Source: Mycolicibacterium goodii (GTDB lineage: Bacteria; Actinomycetota; Actinomycetes; Mycobacteriales; Mycobacteriaceae). Taken from it: a stretch of 64,000 nt of DNA. This document shows, in pieces, positions 8,925 through 17,324 of this stretch. The notes beneath the pieces were generated by a model, which made no database searches, was not told the origin of the DNA, and saw nothing but the letters and a program-made list of their open reading frames with translations. Made by a program: the position numbers and the translations under genes. Numbering within the stretch: position 1 is the stretch's first letter; each line of letters starts with the position of its first letter. Location of the stretch: contig NZ_CP092364.2 in NCBI RefSeq assembly GCF_022370755.2, positions 4,836,001-4,900,000 of the forward strand. Direction: 5' to 3'.

Positions 8925-9761
8925 CTATCCCTGGTCGGCGGGGACCATGGCAAGCTGTCGCGTCTGCACGATGATGCGGCCCTCACAGTCAACGACGGTG
9001 TGGTCCTCGTCGAACCAGTCCCGGCCGATCTGCACCGTCGTGCACATCACCCGCAGCCAGCCGTCGGCGGGCAGACCACGCAGATACGCCGTCAGCTGGA
9101 CCGTGGGCGCCCAACCGGTGCGCTCCACGGCATACGTCACGGGCGCCGACACATCGCCGCACAGGAGCGCGAACAGGATGTCCGGTGCGACGCCCTTGGG
9201 CCGCACCCAGTACTCGAACACCGGCGGACCGCCGCCCTCGCGGGCGCCGAGGGTGTGCAGCGCAGGCCGGATGTCGCAGCCGTGCGCCAGGTGCACGATC
9301 GGCTCCATGGGGTGCCCGGGTCCGATCGGCTCGATCTCGGGCGGCGGCTCGGGCGCCATGACGCGGGTGACCGGGTTGAACGACAGCAGCGGGGCCGTCC
9401 GGTGCCCGGCCTCGCCGGGCTGGTGCCCGAGCACACCGAGGGTCACCGAGGCCTGCACCGCCGTGCGGTCACCCTGGCGGAGTTCGACGTCGACGACGCT
9501 GATCCGCCGGCCTCGTTTGCGCACCGCGGTGACCAGCCGCATGGGGCCGGGATCGGGCGCCCACAGGAAGTTGCCCGAGACAGCGATGGGCTGCACAGGC
9601 TGCCCGAGCTCGGTCCGCGCGGCGTTCGCACACAGCGCGAGCATCGCGCCGCCGTGGACCTTGGGCCCGATCGTCCAGTGTTCGTTGAGCTCACCCTCAT
9701 AGACGCCGTCACCGGCGGGGGTGAGCGCCATGGCATCGCTGAACAGCGTCGAGGCCGACAC
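8925..9761 (-). CDS. Acyl-CoA thioesterase-like double hot-dog protein
   Basis: 278 aa, Rv0499-like. The pattern of a TesB-type tandem hot-dog is visible: N-half HWTIGPKVHGGAMLALCANAA and FLWAPDPGPMRLVTAVRKRG, C-half RTGWAPTVQLTAYLRGLP and a terminal GRIIVQTRQLAMV. Members hydrolyse acyl-CoA thioesters; no substrate can be assigned. It lies between the TIM-barrel gene and proC with gaps of 21 and 25 bp, so it is an operon member. Confidence 0.78.
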   Translation of the reverse strand: MSASTLFSDAMALTPAGDGVYEGELNEHWTIGPKVHGGAMLALCANAARTELGQPVQPIAVSGNFLWAPDPGPMRLVTAVRKRGRRISVVDVELRQGDRTAVQASVTLGVLGHQPGEAGHRTAPLLSFNPVTRVMAPEPPPEIEPIGPGHPMEPIVHLAHGCDIRPALHTLGAREGGGPPVFEYWVRPKGVAPDILFALLCGDVSAPVTYAVERTGWAPTVQLTAYLRGLPADGWLRVMCTTVQIGRDWFDEDHTVVDCEGRIIVQTRQLAMVPADQG

Positions 9762-9782
9762 GTCGTTTCCTTCCGAAGGACT

Positions 9783-10628
9783 TCAGCGCAGCAGATGCTT
9801 GCGGGCGAACTGTAGCGACTCCGTCAGCAGCGCCTCGCGTTCGGAGTTCGTGCGCGCCGTCTGCGTGGTGACCTCGAGAACCACGTGCCCCGCGAAATCA
9901 CTCGCCGCGAGCATCTGGCACACCTCCGCGACGGGCTGTGTGCCGTGACCGGGAACCAGGTGCTCGTCGGTCGAGGCGCCCTTGCCGTCGGCCAGGTGCA
10001 GGTGCACGAGCCCGTCGCCCATGCGCCGCGCCATGTCCAGCGCATCGGTACCGGCCGTGGCGGTGTGGCTCAGATCGAGCGTGTAGTGGGCGTGATTGCC
10101 GTCCAGCGGGTCATAGGACGGCGCGAACGCCGAGATGCCGGGCCCGGGCCTCCCGCCGCGCTTGCGCATGCGCGAGATCGACGTCTGGCCGGCCCCGAAG
10201 AAGCGGTCCGCGCGAAACGGGAACATGTTCTCGACGGCGACCATGACGTCGCTGCCCGCCTCGAGTTCGGCGACCTGATCACTGAACCCCTCGGCATAAC
10301 GGCGCTGCCACCGAAACGGCGGGTGCACCACGACGGTCTGCGCGCCGAGCTGCTCGGCCGCGCGCACGCTGCGGTCCAGTTTCGCGATGGGGTTCGCGCC
10401 CCAGACACGTTGTGAGATCAGCAGACACGGCGCATGCACAGACAACACCGGGACGCCGTAATTCGCCGACAGTTTCTCGACGGCATCGATGTCCTGGCTG
10501 ACCGATTCGGCCCACACCATGAGCTCCACGCCGTCGTAACCCAGACGGGCCGCGAGTTCGAATGCGGCTTCGGTTCTCAGCGGGTAGACGGACGCCGTGG
10601 ACAGGCCGACCTTGATGGCGGGGCGCAC
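9783..10628 (-). CDS. Sugar-phosphate isomerase/epimerase-like TIM-barrel protein (AP endonuclease 2 fold)
   Basis: 281 aa, Rv0498-like. Strand motifs of the xylose isomerase-like barrel: LGYDGVELMVW, VPVLSVHAPCLL, GAQTVVVHPPF, VMVAVENMF, and a DLSHTATAG / LVHLHLADGKG metal-ligand pattern (His, Asp, Glu). This fold includes sugar isomerases and endonuclease IV. The soluble, single-domain form here favours a small-molecule isomerase, but the substrate is unknown. Gaps to its neighbours are 21 bp, consistent with the ppx-to-proC operon. Confidence 0.78.
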   Translation of the reverse strand: MRPAIKVGLSTASVYPLRTEAAFELAARLGYDGVELMVWAESVSQDIDAVEKLSANYGVPVLSVHAPCLLISQRVWGANPIAKLDRSVRAAEQLGAQTVVVHPPFRWQRRYAEGFSDQVAELEAGSDVMVAVENMFPFRADRFFGAGQTSISRMRKRGGRPGPGISAFAPSYDPLDGNHAHYTLDLSHTATAGTDALDMARRMGDGLVHLHLADGKGASTDEHLVPGHGTQPVAEVCQMLAASDFAGHVVLEVTTQTARTNSEREALLTESLQFARKHLLR

Positions 10629-10649
10629 AGTGATCGTCTACCGGCGGGT

Positions 10650-11744
10650 TCAGCTCGCCTGCAGGAGCGCCAGCGGCCCGAACGTCACGAGCGCACCGAC
10701 GGCCACCGCGGTCAGCGTGCTCCCGATGTCCTCGGTTTTCCGGACCACCCGCACGCCGCCGGCCAGGCCGAGGATCACCAGCACACCGAGCACGAGAGCG
10801 ACGATGGTGTTCCACTTCCACAGCTGATCGAAGGCGACGAACAGGCCCGCACCGAACGCCACCGCGATGATGCACTGCGCGACGACCCACATGCCCCGCA
10901 CCAGGGGCGAGCCCTCGTCGTCGTCGAGTTCTTCTTCGTCGAGTTCGTCGTCGTACTCGACATCGGTGTCATCGAGGTCCCGGTCGAGATCCCGCTCGAG
11001 GTCCCGGTCCACCGACGGACCACCGAACAGCGGTCCCAGCGGGTACGACGTGTCAGCGCGCTCCCGCTCATCCGGATCGGTGTCGTCGACGTCCAGCGCC
11101 GTGTCCAGGTGGTCGTCGAAGCCCGTGTCGGCACCATCGCGGCCGTCATCGAGATCGTCGAGCGGATCGGGGCTCATCTGCTCGGCACCGGTGCCGCCCG
11201 CGGTGAAGTCGCGGGTACCGGAAGCGAACTGCCTGCGCGGCCGCGGCCGGAACTCGACCGGCTCCGGATCGATCTCGCGCGTCTTCAGGTGCGCGTCGTA
11301 ATCGGCCTCGATGTCGGCGCCCGTGGTGTCCGGCGCGACGACCGACGAGGCACTGTCGGTGACGAGGTCCGCGCTGTCGCGGTCGCGCGGCTCGGCCTTG
11401 TCGGAAGCGCGTCCCGGCCGGTCGGCCTGCAGCGTCTGCGTTCCGTTGCGGCCATTGCGCGTGGGCTCTGCTGTGTCTCGGACCGGGTCTTGGGCCGCGC
11501 CGGCGACGGTCGTCTCGTCGAGGCTCGTGTCATGTTCACGCGAACCGCGCGAGGTCTGCGCCGAGTCATCGCTGATGATGGGGATCTCGCCCGTGAGTTC
11601 GGCAACAGTCACCGCGTCGGCGTTGCCCCGTCTACGCCGACGACGCCCGCCGACGGGCGGAGCCCCGATCGTTCCGTTCTTCGCCAGCAACTCCGCGACC
11701 GAGATCGGCCGCGAGGGGGTCTGGCTATCTTCAGGTCCTGTCAT
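10650..11744 (-). CDS. Conserved membrane protein with acidic cytoplasmic domain (Rv0497-like)
   Basis: 364 aa. The first 260 residues are hydrophilic and rich in Asp, Glu and Arg (a GGRRRRRRGNADA patch near residue 34, then long Asp/Glu runs such as YDDELDEEELDDDEG). The C-terminal 100 residues contain three to four membrane spans (VRGMWVVAQCIIAVAFGAGL; WNTIVALVLGVLVILGLAGG; LTAVAVGALVTFGPLALL). The architecture and position next to ppx match Rv0497. No enzymatic motif is visible; the function is unknown. Confidence 0.85.
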   Translation of the reverse strand: MTGPEDSQTPSRPISVAELLAKNGTIGAPPVGGRRRRRRGNADAVTVAELTGEIPIISDDSAQTSRGSREHDTSLDETTVAGAAQDPVRDTAEPTRNGRNGTQTLQADRPGRASDKAEPRDRDSADLVTDSASSVVAPDTTGADIEADYDAHLKTREIDPEPVEFRPRPRRQFASGTRDFTAGGTGAEQMSPDPLDDLDDGRDGADTGFDDHLDTALDVDDTDPDERERADTSYPLGPLFGGPSVDRDLERDLDRDLDDTDVEYDDELDEEELDDDEGSPLVRGMWVVAQCIIAVAFGAGLFVAFDQLWKWNTIVALVLGVLVILGLAGGVRVVRKTEDIGSTLTAVAVGALVTFGPLALLQAS

Positions 11745-11773
11745 GTCGTGTTGCCTTCGGGGCTAGCTCTTCC

Positions 11774-12745
11774 TTATCGTCCGGCGTCGCGCGCAGTAGC
11801 GTCCACCAGGGCGGTTCCGTCGGCCTCGCTGTCGAGCTTCCGCAGGATCAGCCCCTCCCGCAATGCCCATGGGCAAATGTCGACGGATTCGATTTCCAGT
11901 GCTCGCATACTAGCCTCAGCTACCAGAGCACCGGCCACGATCTGTGGAGCCCGTTCGGCACTCACCCCTTCCAGTTCAGCGCGGTCAGCCGCCGTCATCC
12001 TAGAGATGAAAGCTATGAGCTGTCTTAATCCCGCCGCGGTGAGCGTCCGCTTGACACGTGGACCGGCCCCCGACGGGGCGGCTCCCGTGAGGCGGGCCAG
12101 CGACCGGAAGGTTTTCGACGTCGCGACGGCCAGGTCGGGCGCACCGGCCCGCAGCATCGCGGCGCCCGCATCCGAGAGCTCGTTGGCGAGCCAGTCGCGC
12201 AGCATCGCGACGCGTCGGCGTCCCGGCGGATCGTCGGGCAGCCATTCCCTGGTCAGCCTGCCCGCACCCAGTGGCAGCGACAGTGCCACCTCGGGTTCCT
12301 CGTCGACGCCGTTGGAGAGCTCGAGTGAACCGCCGCCGATGTCGATGTTGATGATGCGGCCTGCGCTCCAGCCATACCAGCGGCGCACGGCCAGGAACGT
12401 CAACCGCGACTCGTCGACCCCGCTGAGGACCTTCAGTGTCACCCCGGTCTCGGCTTGCACCCTCGCCAGCACGTCCTCGGAGTTGGTGGCGTCGCGCACC
12501 GCCGAGGTGGCAAAGGCCATCAGCTCCGCGCAGCCAGAACTCGCCGCGATCTTGGCGAATTCGTCGACGGTCTCGACCAGCTTGTCGGCACCTTTTCGGG
12601 TGAGTTTGCCCGAGCCGTCGATGGCCTCGGCCAGGCGCAGCGCGGCCTTGGTGGAACTCATCGGCGTGGGATGTCCACCACGGTGCGCATCCACCACGAG
12701 GAGATGGACTGTGTTGCTGCCCACGTCGAGCACGCCTAACCGCAC
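11774..12745 (-). CDS. ppx1: Exopolyphosphatase, Ppx/GppA family
   Basis: 323 aa, the short single-module form found in mycobacteria (Rv0496, MTB-PPX1). ASKHA ATPase-fold signatures: phosphate-1 [19 protein letters not shown], connect motif [13 protein letters not shown], phosphate-2 [11 protein letters not shown]. It removes terminal phosphates from polyphosphate and can act on (p)ppGpp in some relatives. It heads the minus-strand run ending in proC and is divergent from the Rv0495c-like gene. A PPK2 kinase and phosphate-sensing SenX3-RegX3 are in the same window, though not adjacent. Confidence 0.92.
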   Translation of the reverse strand: MRLGVLDVGSNTVHLLVVDAHRGGHPTPMSSTKAALRLAEAIDGSGKLTRKGADKLVETVDEFAKIAASSGCAELMAFATSAVRDATNSEDVLARVQAETGVTLKVLSGVDESRLTFLAVRRWYGWSAGRIINIDIGGGSLELSNGVDEEPEVALSLPLGAGRLTREWLPDDPPGRRRVAMLRDWLANELSDAGAAMLRAGAPDLAVATSKTFRSLARLTGAAPSGAGPRVKRTLTAAGLRQLIAFISRMTAADRAELEGVSAERAPQIVAGALVAEASMRALEIESVDICPWALREGLILRKLDSEADGTALVDATARDAGR

Positions 12746-12835
12746 GGGTTCAACCTAGTGGGTCACCCGGCGGGTTCCGTATCCGGACCCGCGCCCGATC
12801 GGCTCGGGGCGGTGGAAACGAGTAGCGTTTGGACT

Positions 12836-13636
12836 GTGACACGTGTGCATCCCGGTGAGGTTGAACTCGACTTCGCCCGTGAGTGGGTGGAGTTCTACGA
12901 CCCCGATGACGCGGACCATCTCATCGCGGCGGACATGACCTGGCTGCTGTCCCGGTGGACGTGCGTGTTCGGCACCCCGGCCTGCCAGGGCACGGTGGAG
13001 GGCCGCCCAGACGACGGTTGCTGCTCGCACGGCGCGTTCCTGTCCGACGACGACGACCGGGCCCGGCTCGACGACGCCGTCTCGCAGCTCACCGACGAGG
13101 ACTGGCAGTTCCGCGAGAAGGGCCTGGGCAAAAAGGGCTACCTCGAGGACGACGAGTACGACGGCAAGCCCAACCTGCGCACCCGCAAGTACAAGGGCGC
13201 CTGCATCTTCCTGAACCGGCCGGGATTCCCGGGCGGCATCGGCTGTGCGCTGCACAGCAAGGCACTCAAGCTCGGTGTCGAACCGTGGACCATGAAACCC
13301 GACGTGTGCTGGCAGCTGCCGATCCGGCGCAGCCAGGACTGGGTGGAACGCCCGGACGGCACCCAGATCCTCAAGACGGTCATCACCGAGTACGACCGCC
13401 GCGGCTGGGGCGAGGGCGGCGCCGACCTGCACTGGTACTGCAGCGGTGATCCGGCGGCCCACGTCGGCAGCCGCCCCGTCTGGGAGTCCTACGCGCCGGA
13501 GCTGACCGCACTGCTCGGCGAGAAGGCCTATGCCGAGCTGGCGGCGATGTGCAAGCGGCGCAGCAAGTTAGGTCTCATCGCGGTCCATCCGGCGACGCGT
13601 GCCGCCGAGAGCGGGTTGTCCGACCCGCCGCGTTAG
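12836..13636 (+). CDS. Conserved cysteine-containing protein, Rv0495c-like
   Basis: 266 aa from the GTG at 12836, chosen because [13 protein letters not shown] begins the conserved part; the frame is open back to 12758, 13 bp from the divergent ppx start. The pattern [10 protein letters not shown]...DDGCCSHG...[10 protein letters not shown]...[11 protein letters not shown] resembles the metal-chelating cysteine arrangement of the YkgJ/UPF0153 type, so zinc or iron binding is possible. Rv0495c is conserved across mycobacteria and uncharacterised as far as I know. No catalytic motif is recognised. Confidence 0.82.
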   Translation: MTRVHPGEVELDFAREWVEFYDPDDADHLIAADMTWLLSRWTCVFGTPACQGTVEGRPDDGCCSHGAFLSDDDDRARLDDAVSQLTDEDWQFREKGLGKKGYLEDDEYDGKPNLRTRKYKGACIFLNRPGFPGGIGCALHSKALKLGVEPWTMKPDVCWQLPIRRSQDWVERPDGTQILKTVITEYDRRGWGEGGADLHWYCSGDPAAHVGSRPVWESYAPELTALLGEKAYAELAAMCKRRSKLGLIAVHPATRAAESGLSDPPR

Positions 13637-13735
13637 CCGGAGGTCGTTTCAGGCTTGCCCCGGACGGGTATGTGCCATAGTTGTGGCAATGTCAGACGAC
13701 CGCCGTGAAGCCCACCACGAATGCTCGGTGCCCAG

Positions 13736-14092
13736 ATGTCAGCGATGTCAGCAACCATCGTCCTGATCGCCCTGGTGGCGTTGGGCGCCTGGCGGTTGGA
13801 CATTCGCCGGCACCCCAACTGGGCGACGAGCGCTGATGCCCGGTTCTACATCTCGTCGGGCACGTGGATGGTGCTGATCGCGTTGTACTGGTTCCTGCAG
13901 TCCCGGCAGGACCCCCACTGGGTGTGGACCGCGTGGCCGGTCGTCGCCGTGACCGCGGCGCTGTTGCTGCTGCGGGGGCTCAACCGACTCGACGACTGGC
14001 GCGCAGACGAATTCGTCCAGCCGCCGCCGAAACGGGATCGCGCTCAGCATTCCAAGTCGAACTACCTCGGCCCGGGTGCGCGGACACCGTAG
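13736..14092 (+). CDS. Small hypothetical membrane protein
   Basis: 118 aa from ATG 13736; in-frame ATGs at 13721 and 13745 are alternatives. Three hydrophobic spans (MSATIVLIALVALGAWRL; WMVLIALYWFL; VVAVTAALLLLRGLN) separated by short loops, then a charged C-terminal tail (PPPKRDRAQHSKSNY). I recognise no family. It sits at the boundary between the conserved arm and the glycan locus and converges on the aminotransferase gene. Confidence 0.55.
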   Translation: MSAMSATIVLIALVALGAWRLDIRRHPNWATSADARFYISSGTWMVLIALYWFLQSRQDPHWVWTAWPVVAVTAALLLLRGLNRLDDWRADEFVQPPPKRDRAQHSKSNYLGPGARTP

Positions 14093-14114
14093 CCGGTGGG
14101 TACGCCACCTCCCC

Positions 14115-15479
14115 TCAGTGCAAACGCCGCGGTGCGGCGGTCCGGCGGATGGCGGGTGCGACCGGTCTGCCCTGCAACAACCCGTCGACCGACCCACGGT
14201 CGATCGCCTGGCGATAGATCGGTAGGGCCTCAGCAACCGCCTCGACGGTCTTGGTGACATCGGTTTCGGTGTGTGCCGCCGAGGTGACGAAGGACTGACC
14301 GAGGACGCCGCGCCGCAACAGCTCCTGCAGGAACAACGTCCGATAGGCCTGCGACGGCTTGAGTTCGGCGTCGCGTGTGACGAACACCAGGCACGAGGCC
14401 CTGCCGATCACCTCCACATGCTCCGACAGCCCGTGCTGCGCGGCGACGGCGCGGACACCGTCTGCGAGCAACCGGCCGGCGTGCTCCATCCGCGCGATCG
14501 GATCGTCGTGCCGGTACGCGTCGACCACGGCGCGAAACGCCGCAAGCGACGCGGTCTCGGGTCCATGTGTCGACGACAGGAGGAACACCCGGTCACGATC
14601 GGTGCGTAAACCCCCGAGTTCCATGTACTCGCGCCGACCGGCCAGCGCCGCCAGCGGAAAGCCGTTGCCCATGGCCTTACCCCAGCACGAGAGGTCCGGT
14701 ATCACCGAGTACACCGACTGTGCACCACCGACCGACCACCGGAACCCCGTGATCATCTCGTCGAACACCAGGAGTGTCCCTGTGCTGTCGCACAGGGCGC
14801 GGACGCCTTCCAGATAGCCGGGGTTCGGCTCGGCGGTGGCTGTCGCGGCCTCCATCACGACGCACGCCACGTCACCGACGTCAAGGATCTCGGCGAGCGA
14901 CCGAAGATCGTTGTAGGGAAAGCGGACCGTGTCCCGACGCACGTCGTCGGGTATGCCGTCGGCCATCGGCGTGGTCCCGATGAACCAGTCGTCCGTCGAG
15001 AAGAACGGCTGCTCGCACACCGCGATGCGACGACGGCCGGTGGCCGCACGCGCCAGCTTGACGGCGGCCGTCGTCACGTCCGATCCGTTCTTGGCGAATT
15101 TCACCATGTCCGCACCCGGGACCAGCCGGAGGAACTCTTCGGCGGCAGTCAATTCGTGGATGGTCGGTCTGCTGAAGTTGGTTCCATCCCCCACCGCTTC
15201 GCGCACCGCAGCGACCACAGGCGGATAGGCGTGTCCGAGGGTGACCGAGCGCAGACCCATCCCGTATTCGACGAATTCGTTGCCGTCGACATCCCATACG
15301 CGAGATCCGCGGCCGCGCACCAGGATGGGTGCCATGTACTCCGGATACTGATCCGCGCCTCGCGCGTAGGTGTGAGATCCGCCCGGTACGACGTCGTGCA
15401 GCCGGGCCTGCAGTTGATTGGACTGCGCGAACGAGCGGATGTGCTCGTCGCAGCCCCGATCAGTACGCACCCGACCCAA
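14115..15479 (-). CDS. Class-III PLP aminotransferase, glutamate-1-semialdehyde aminomutase-like
   Basis: 454 aa. It has the full GSA-aminomutase/aminotransferase class III layout: GGSHTYARGADQYP, MVKFAKNGSDVTTAAVKLAR (cofactor phosphate cup), LLVFDEMITGFRWSVGGAQ (Asp240 for the pyridine nitrogen) and CWGKAMGNGFPLAALAGR with the expected Schiff-base Lys268. The form with KNGSD is the one I associate with aminotransferases in surface-glycan clusters rather than housekeeping HemL. It overlaps the upstream sugar-phosphate transferase by 20 bp, so it belongs to the glycan locus. Likely it transaminates a glycan precursor or substituent; the substrate is unknown. Confidence 0.82.
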   Translation of the reverse strand: MGRVRTDRGCDEHIRSFAQSNQLQARLHDVVPGGSHTYARGADQYPEYMAPILVRGRGSRVWDVDGNEFVEYGMGLRSVTLGHAYPPVVAAVREAVGDGTNFSRPTIHELTAAEEFLRLVPGADMVKFAKNGSDVTTAAVKLARAATGRRRIAVCEQPFFSTDDWFIGTTPMADGIPDDVRRDTVRFPYNDLRSLAEILDVGDVACVVMEAATATAEPNPGYLEGVRALCDSTGTLLVFDEMITGFRWSVGGAQSVYSVIPDLSCWGKAMGNGFPLAALAGRREYMELGGLRTDRDRVFLLSSTHGPETASLAAFRAVVDAYRHDDPIARMEHAGRLLADGVRAVAAQHGLSEHVEVIGRASCLVFVTRDAELKPSQAYRTLFLQELLRRGVLGQSFVTSAAHTETDVTKTVEAVAEALPIYRQAIDRGSVDGLLQGRPVAPAIRRTAAPRRLH

Positions 15480-16968
15480 GCAGGACGGCCTTGACGGTGC
15501 TCGCGATGATCACCAGATCTCCTATCATGGACCAGTTCTCGACGTACGACAGATCAAGTCGCACCGAATCCTCCCACGAGAGGTCTGATCGACCCGAGAC
15601 CTGCCACAGACCGGTGATGCCGGGGAGGACGAGCATGCGGCGACGGACTTGGGCGTCGTAGTGGTCGACTTCTCTGGGTAGCGGTGGACGCGGGCCGACC
15701 ACACTCATCTCCCGCCGCAACACGTTGATGAACTGCGGCAGTTCGTCGATGCTGTACCGCCGCAGGATCCTTCCCACAGCCGTGACACGGGGATCCTGTT
15801 TCATCTTGAACAGCACGCCGTTTCCGTCGCTCTTCTCGACCAGTGTCGCCAGCCTCTTGTCAGCGTCGACGACCATGCTGCGGAACTTGAGCATCTGGAA
15901 GGGTTCTCCGCCCAGACCGATACGTTCCGACCGGTAGAACACCGGCCCGCGACTGGTCAGCTTGATCGCAATGGCCGCGACGAGCATGATCGGCGCTGAC
16001 AGTGTCAACGCCAGCAACGCGAAACACACGTCGAAGGTTCTCTTCTCGAACCGTTTGGCACCCTCGTACTGCGGCTTGTCGACGTGGATCAGCGGCACCC
16101 CGCCGGCCGGCCGGACCATCACGCGCGGCGGCGCAACGTCGGCAATGCCCGGTGAGACGACGAGGTCGACGTCCAGCCTCTCCAATTGCCATGAGAGGTC
16201 CCGTATTTCGTCCGGCGCCAAATGCCCCGACGTCAATGCCACCGTGTCGGCGCCTGCCGCGAGCACCGCGCGCGCGATATCGCCTTCGTGCGGATAGGTC
16301 GGGATGCCGTGGACCACCGGCTTGCGCCTGTCGCTGATACCCGGCACGCAGACCCCCACGACGCGGTAGCCCTCCTCGGGCCTGCGTTCGAGCGATTTCA
16401 CCAACGCGCGAATCGAATTGACGTGCCCGACAGCCAGGACCAGGTTCAGGAAATCGCCGCGCCGCCGTACCGCTGCCACGTAGCGTCGACTGAGCAAGCG
16501 GTTGGCCGTGAGAGAGACGAGACCGAGCGGCAATGCCAGCGCCAGGTACCCGCGCGCGATGTCGAGTTGGAACATCGCCGAAACCACCGCGATGATGGCG
16601 AACACCGCCAGCGTGGCGGCCCATACCCGCCGGTACTCCTCGATACCGTGGCCGAGGATCTGGGGAGCCCGACTCCGGTTGAAGGCCAGCGCCGCGAGCC
16701 ATGCGGCGAGCACGAAGGCCGACACCACCAGATAGTCGATGTTGGCGTACGGCAGGCGCTCGCCGGTGACCGTGCCGAAGCGCAAACCCTGTGCCAGTCC
16801 CACCACGCCGGCGGCGACCAACGCGTCCGACAGGATCAGCCATCGGGCGTAGCGGCGCTGCCACTGGCGCCATCGGTGCGGCCGCCGCGGCCCGATACTG
16901 TCAGGTCGCTCACATTTCATTGCTATGTTTGAGTCAGCAAGTACTGATCCGGCGTCGTGCAGACTCAT
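15460..16968 (-). CDS. Polyprenyl-phosphate sugar-1-phosphate transferase (WbaP/WcaJ type), initiating enzyme
   Basis: 502 aa. Four N-terminal membrane spans (residues ~45-150), a central CoA-binding-like Rossmann domain (LVLAVGHVNSIRALVKSLE...), then the catalytic bacterial sugar-transferase domain from ~307: [83 protein letters not shown]. It moves a hexose-1-phosphate from a nucleotide sugar to undecaprenyl/decaprenyl phosphate, starting repeat-unit assembly. The start at 16968 (not 16980) is supported by the identical ATGAGTCTGC start of the decayed copy at 35703. Confidence 0.92.
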   Translation of the reverse strand: MSLHDAGSVLADSNIAMKCERPDSIGPRRPHRWRQWQRRYARWLILSDALVAAGVVGLAQGLRFGTVTGERLPYANIDYLVVSAFVLAAWLAALAFNRSRAPQILGHGIEEYRRVWAATLAVFAIIAVVSAMFQLDIARGYLALALPLGLVSLTANRLLSRRYVAAVRRRGDFLNLVLAVGHVNSIRALVKSLERRPEEGYRVVGVCVPGISDRRKPVVHGIPTYPHEGDIARAVLAAGADTVALTSGHLAPDEIRDLSWQLERLDVDLVVSPGIADVAPPRVMVRPAGGVPLIHVDKPQYEGAKRFEKRTFDVCFALLALTLSAPIMLVAAIAIKLTSRGPVFYRSERIGLGGEPFQMLKFRSMVVDADKRLATLVEKSDGNGVLFKMKQDPRVTAVGRILRRYSIDELPQFINVLRREMSVVGPRPPLPREVDHYDAQVRRRMLVLPGITGLWQVSGRSDLSWEDSVRLDLSYVENWSMIGDLVIIASTVKAVLLGSGAY

Positions 16969-17015
16969 CGCCACAACCAACTTTCCCAGGGACAGTTGAA
17001 CGCAGCTAATTTTGC

Positions 17016-17042
17016 ACCATCATGCTGCTATTAGCAGATGGT
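17016..17042. promoter_or_regulatory. Palindrome in divergent intergenic region of the glycan locus
   Basis: The 356-bp gap between the initiating transferase (minus) and the first glycosyltransferase (plus) is AT-richer than the flanks. It holds ACCATC (17016-17021) ... GATGGT (17037-17042) enclosing CTGCT-ATT-AGCAG (17025-17037). It could be an operator controlling both arms of the locus. No regulator is assigned, and the rest of the gap shows no gene. Confidence 0.3.
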
Positions 17043-17312
17043 AGTGACGCAAATCACTCTTGATTCACATCGCTAATGATCCGATGGGTCCAGGCGTTCG
17101 ACAGATCGGCTGTCAACTGCATATTTGCCGTCGACCAATCGTCTCGCGCCATACCGCATCGAGCCATCGACAGGCAAATCACGGCCTTGCAGGAGATAGC
17201 TGCTTTACCGTTACGTGGATTTCAGCACATCACTATGGCCGCCCGTCCGTGCATACCGCCCCGGCCGGTCGCAGGTTGCTTGTTCCCTGTCAGACAGTCA
17301 ACGAAATTTTGC

Positions 17313-17318
17313 TATTCT
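17313..17318 (+). promoter_or_regulatory. -10 element of a probable leaderless promoter
   Basis: TATTCT (TAnnnT consensus) ends 6 bases before the ATG at 17325. No Shine-Dalgarno sequence precedes the ATG. This spacing is the classic arrangement for a leaderless mycobacterial mRNA that starts at the A of ATG, and it also fixes the start of the glycosyltransferase. Confidence 0.5.
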
Positions 17319-17324
17319 CGCGCA

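Noticed and set aside
10434..12758. 774-codon plus-strand frame opposite the ppx operon
   Set aside because: It covers three well-supported minus-strand genes; its product is low-complexity with no recognised domain.
14115..15479. Annotation of the class-III aminotransferase as housekeeping hemL
   Set aside because: Context and motif variant favour a glycan role; hemL is expected elsewhere in mycobacterial chromosomes.
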